From contig JBCDGZ010000123.1 of the NCBI GenBank assembly GCA_038750655.1, forward strand, positions 1-23,374: 23,374 nt of DNA. The letters run 5' to 3'. Within the stretch, counting starts at the first letter, position 1; each line of letters starts with the position of its first letter. Source of the stretch: JBCDGZ01 sp038750655. Its GTDB lineage: Bacteria; Bacteroidota; Bacteroidia; Chitinophagales; Saprospiraceae. The translations under genes were made by a program, and so were the position numbers. The notes under the pieces were generated by a model. The model made no database searches. It was given only the letters and a program-made list of their open reading frames with translations, and had not been told where the DNA came from. Shown one piece after another: positions 23,267 to 23,374 of this stretch.

Positions 23267-23374
23267 ATTTAGCGCGATTTTGAAGTGATTGTAACGAAAA
23301 ATATAGAGAGCATGGTGAGACGTGATTTATGTACATTTGGTTTCGGTGCAAAATGTCATCATAAATGTCATCAA

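Larger units (their letters stand above)
23099..23343. repeat. 14-bp inverted repeats bounding 245 bp after iorB
   Basis: AAACCAAATGTACA at 23099-23112 is the exact reverse complement of TGTACATTTGGTTT at 23330-23343. They lie just beyond the point where iorB breaks off. They could be ends of a small non-autonomous element or internal repeats of a larger one. Confidence 0.65.
23093..23374. mobile_element. Probable end of an insertion interrupting iorB
   Basis: The sequence after the iorB stop has no resemblance to the rest of iorB in any frame. It is AT-rich, in contrast to the gene, and contains inverted and direct repeats (listed separately), plus the repeated AATGTCATCA near the window end. 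No transposase frame is visible and iorB does not resume within the 282 bases. An IS or other repeat element whose remainder lies beyond the edge is the simplest reading; a deletion junction is the alternative. Confidence 0.4.

Noticed and set aside
23099..23343. Complete 245-bp MITE with iorB resuming on its right
   Set aside because: None of the three frames after 23343 continues the IorB sequence, so a simple small insertion is not supported by the bases available.

Overview
The window looks like chromosomal DNA of a member of the Bacteroidota, most likely a Saprospiraceae/Lewinella-like marine or environmental lineage. This is inferred from the TAnnTTTG-type promoter elements, the near absence of Shine-Dalgarno sequences, export signals ending in ...AQ/...QA, WG-repeat and YD-repeat proteins, a very large periplasmic TPR protein next to an outer-membrane barrel, and roughly 50% GC. 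The left edge starts exactly at a CRISPR spacer and the right edge lies inside what looks like a repeat-bearing insertion. The window may therefore be a whole contig broken at repeats.

Layout. (1) 1-445: the leader-distal end of a CRISPR array, with five identical 37-bp repeats, 36-38 nt spacers and a decayed last repeat; no cas genes are present. (2) 541-1987: a divergent pair, an exported double-SnoaL protein and an HxlR-family regulator, whose shared promoter region carries two identical inverted-repeat operators and a half-site. (3) 1991-3463: a biotin carboxylase subunit. (4) 3798-4244: a small secreted protein with eight cysteines, unknown. (5) 4241-6641, minus strand: a 5'-nucleotidase-like lipoprotein followed by a class IV aminotransferase. 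(6) 6780-9207, plus strand: both subunits of a 3-oxoacid CoA-transferase, separated by a 103-nt structured element, with the B subunit overlapping (ATGA) a secreted YD-repeat protein.

(7) 9229-16786, minus strand: a probable transcription unit read from right to left, with a 1042-aa periplasmic TPR protein, an outer-membrane barrel and a ClbS/DfsB-family protein, then, after a 98-nt gap, a WG-repeat protein. (8) 16787-17094: a gap with two palindromes and a strong plus-strand terminator that ends no visible gene, which suggests a small RNA. (9) 17095-19501, minus strand: alanine dehydrogenase and ornithine aminotransferase, an amino-acid catabolic operon with a recognisable Bacteroidota promoter. 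(10) 19604-20314: a DUF2071 (YqjF-like) protein, divergent from a TetR-family regulator at 20546-21067. (11) 21144-23092: a diheme c-type cytochrome, a [2Fe-2S] subunit and the first part of the Tat-exported molybdopterin subunit of an isoquinoline 1-oxidoreductase-type molybdenum hydroxylase. A perfect 14-bp palindrome in front of this operon suggests control by the TetR protein. The large subunit breaks off at residue 276 and is followed by AT-rich DNA with inverted and direct repeats, consistent with an insertion.

Metabolic theme: acyl-CoA and ketone-body handling (biotin carboxylase, CoA-transferase), amino-acid degradation (Ald, RocD), nucleotide scavenging (5'-nucleotidase) and oxidation of N-heterocycles or aldehydes (Ior complex). 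The less understood part is the cell-envelope cluster at 9.2-16.8 kb. All functional names rest on motif reading by eye; no database search was run.
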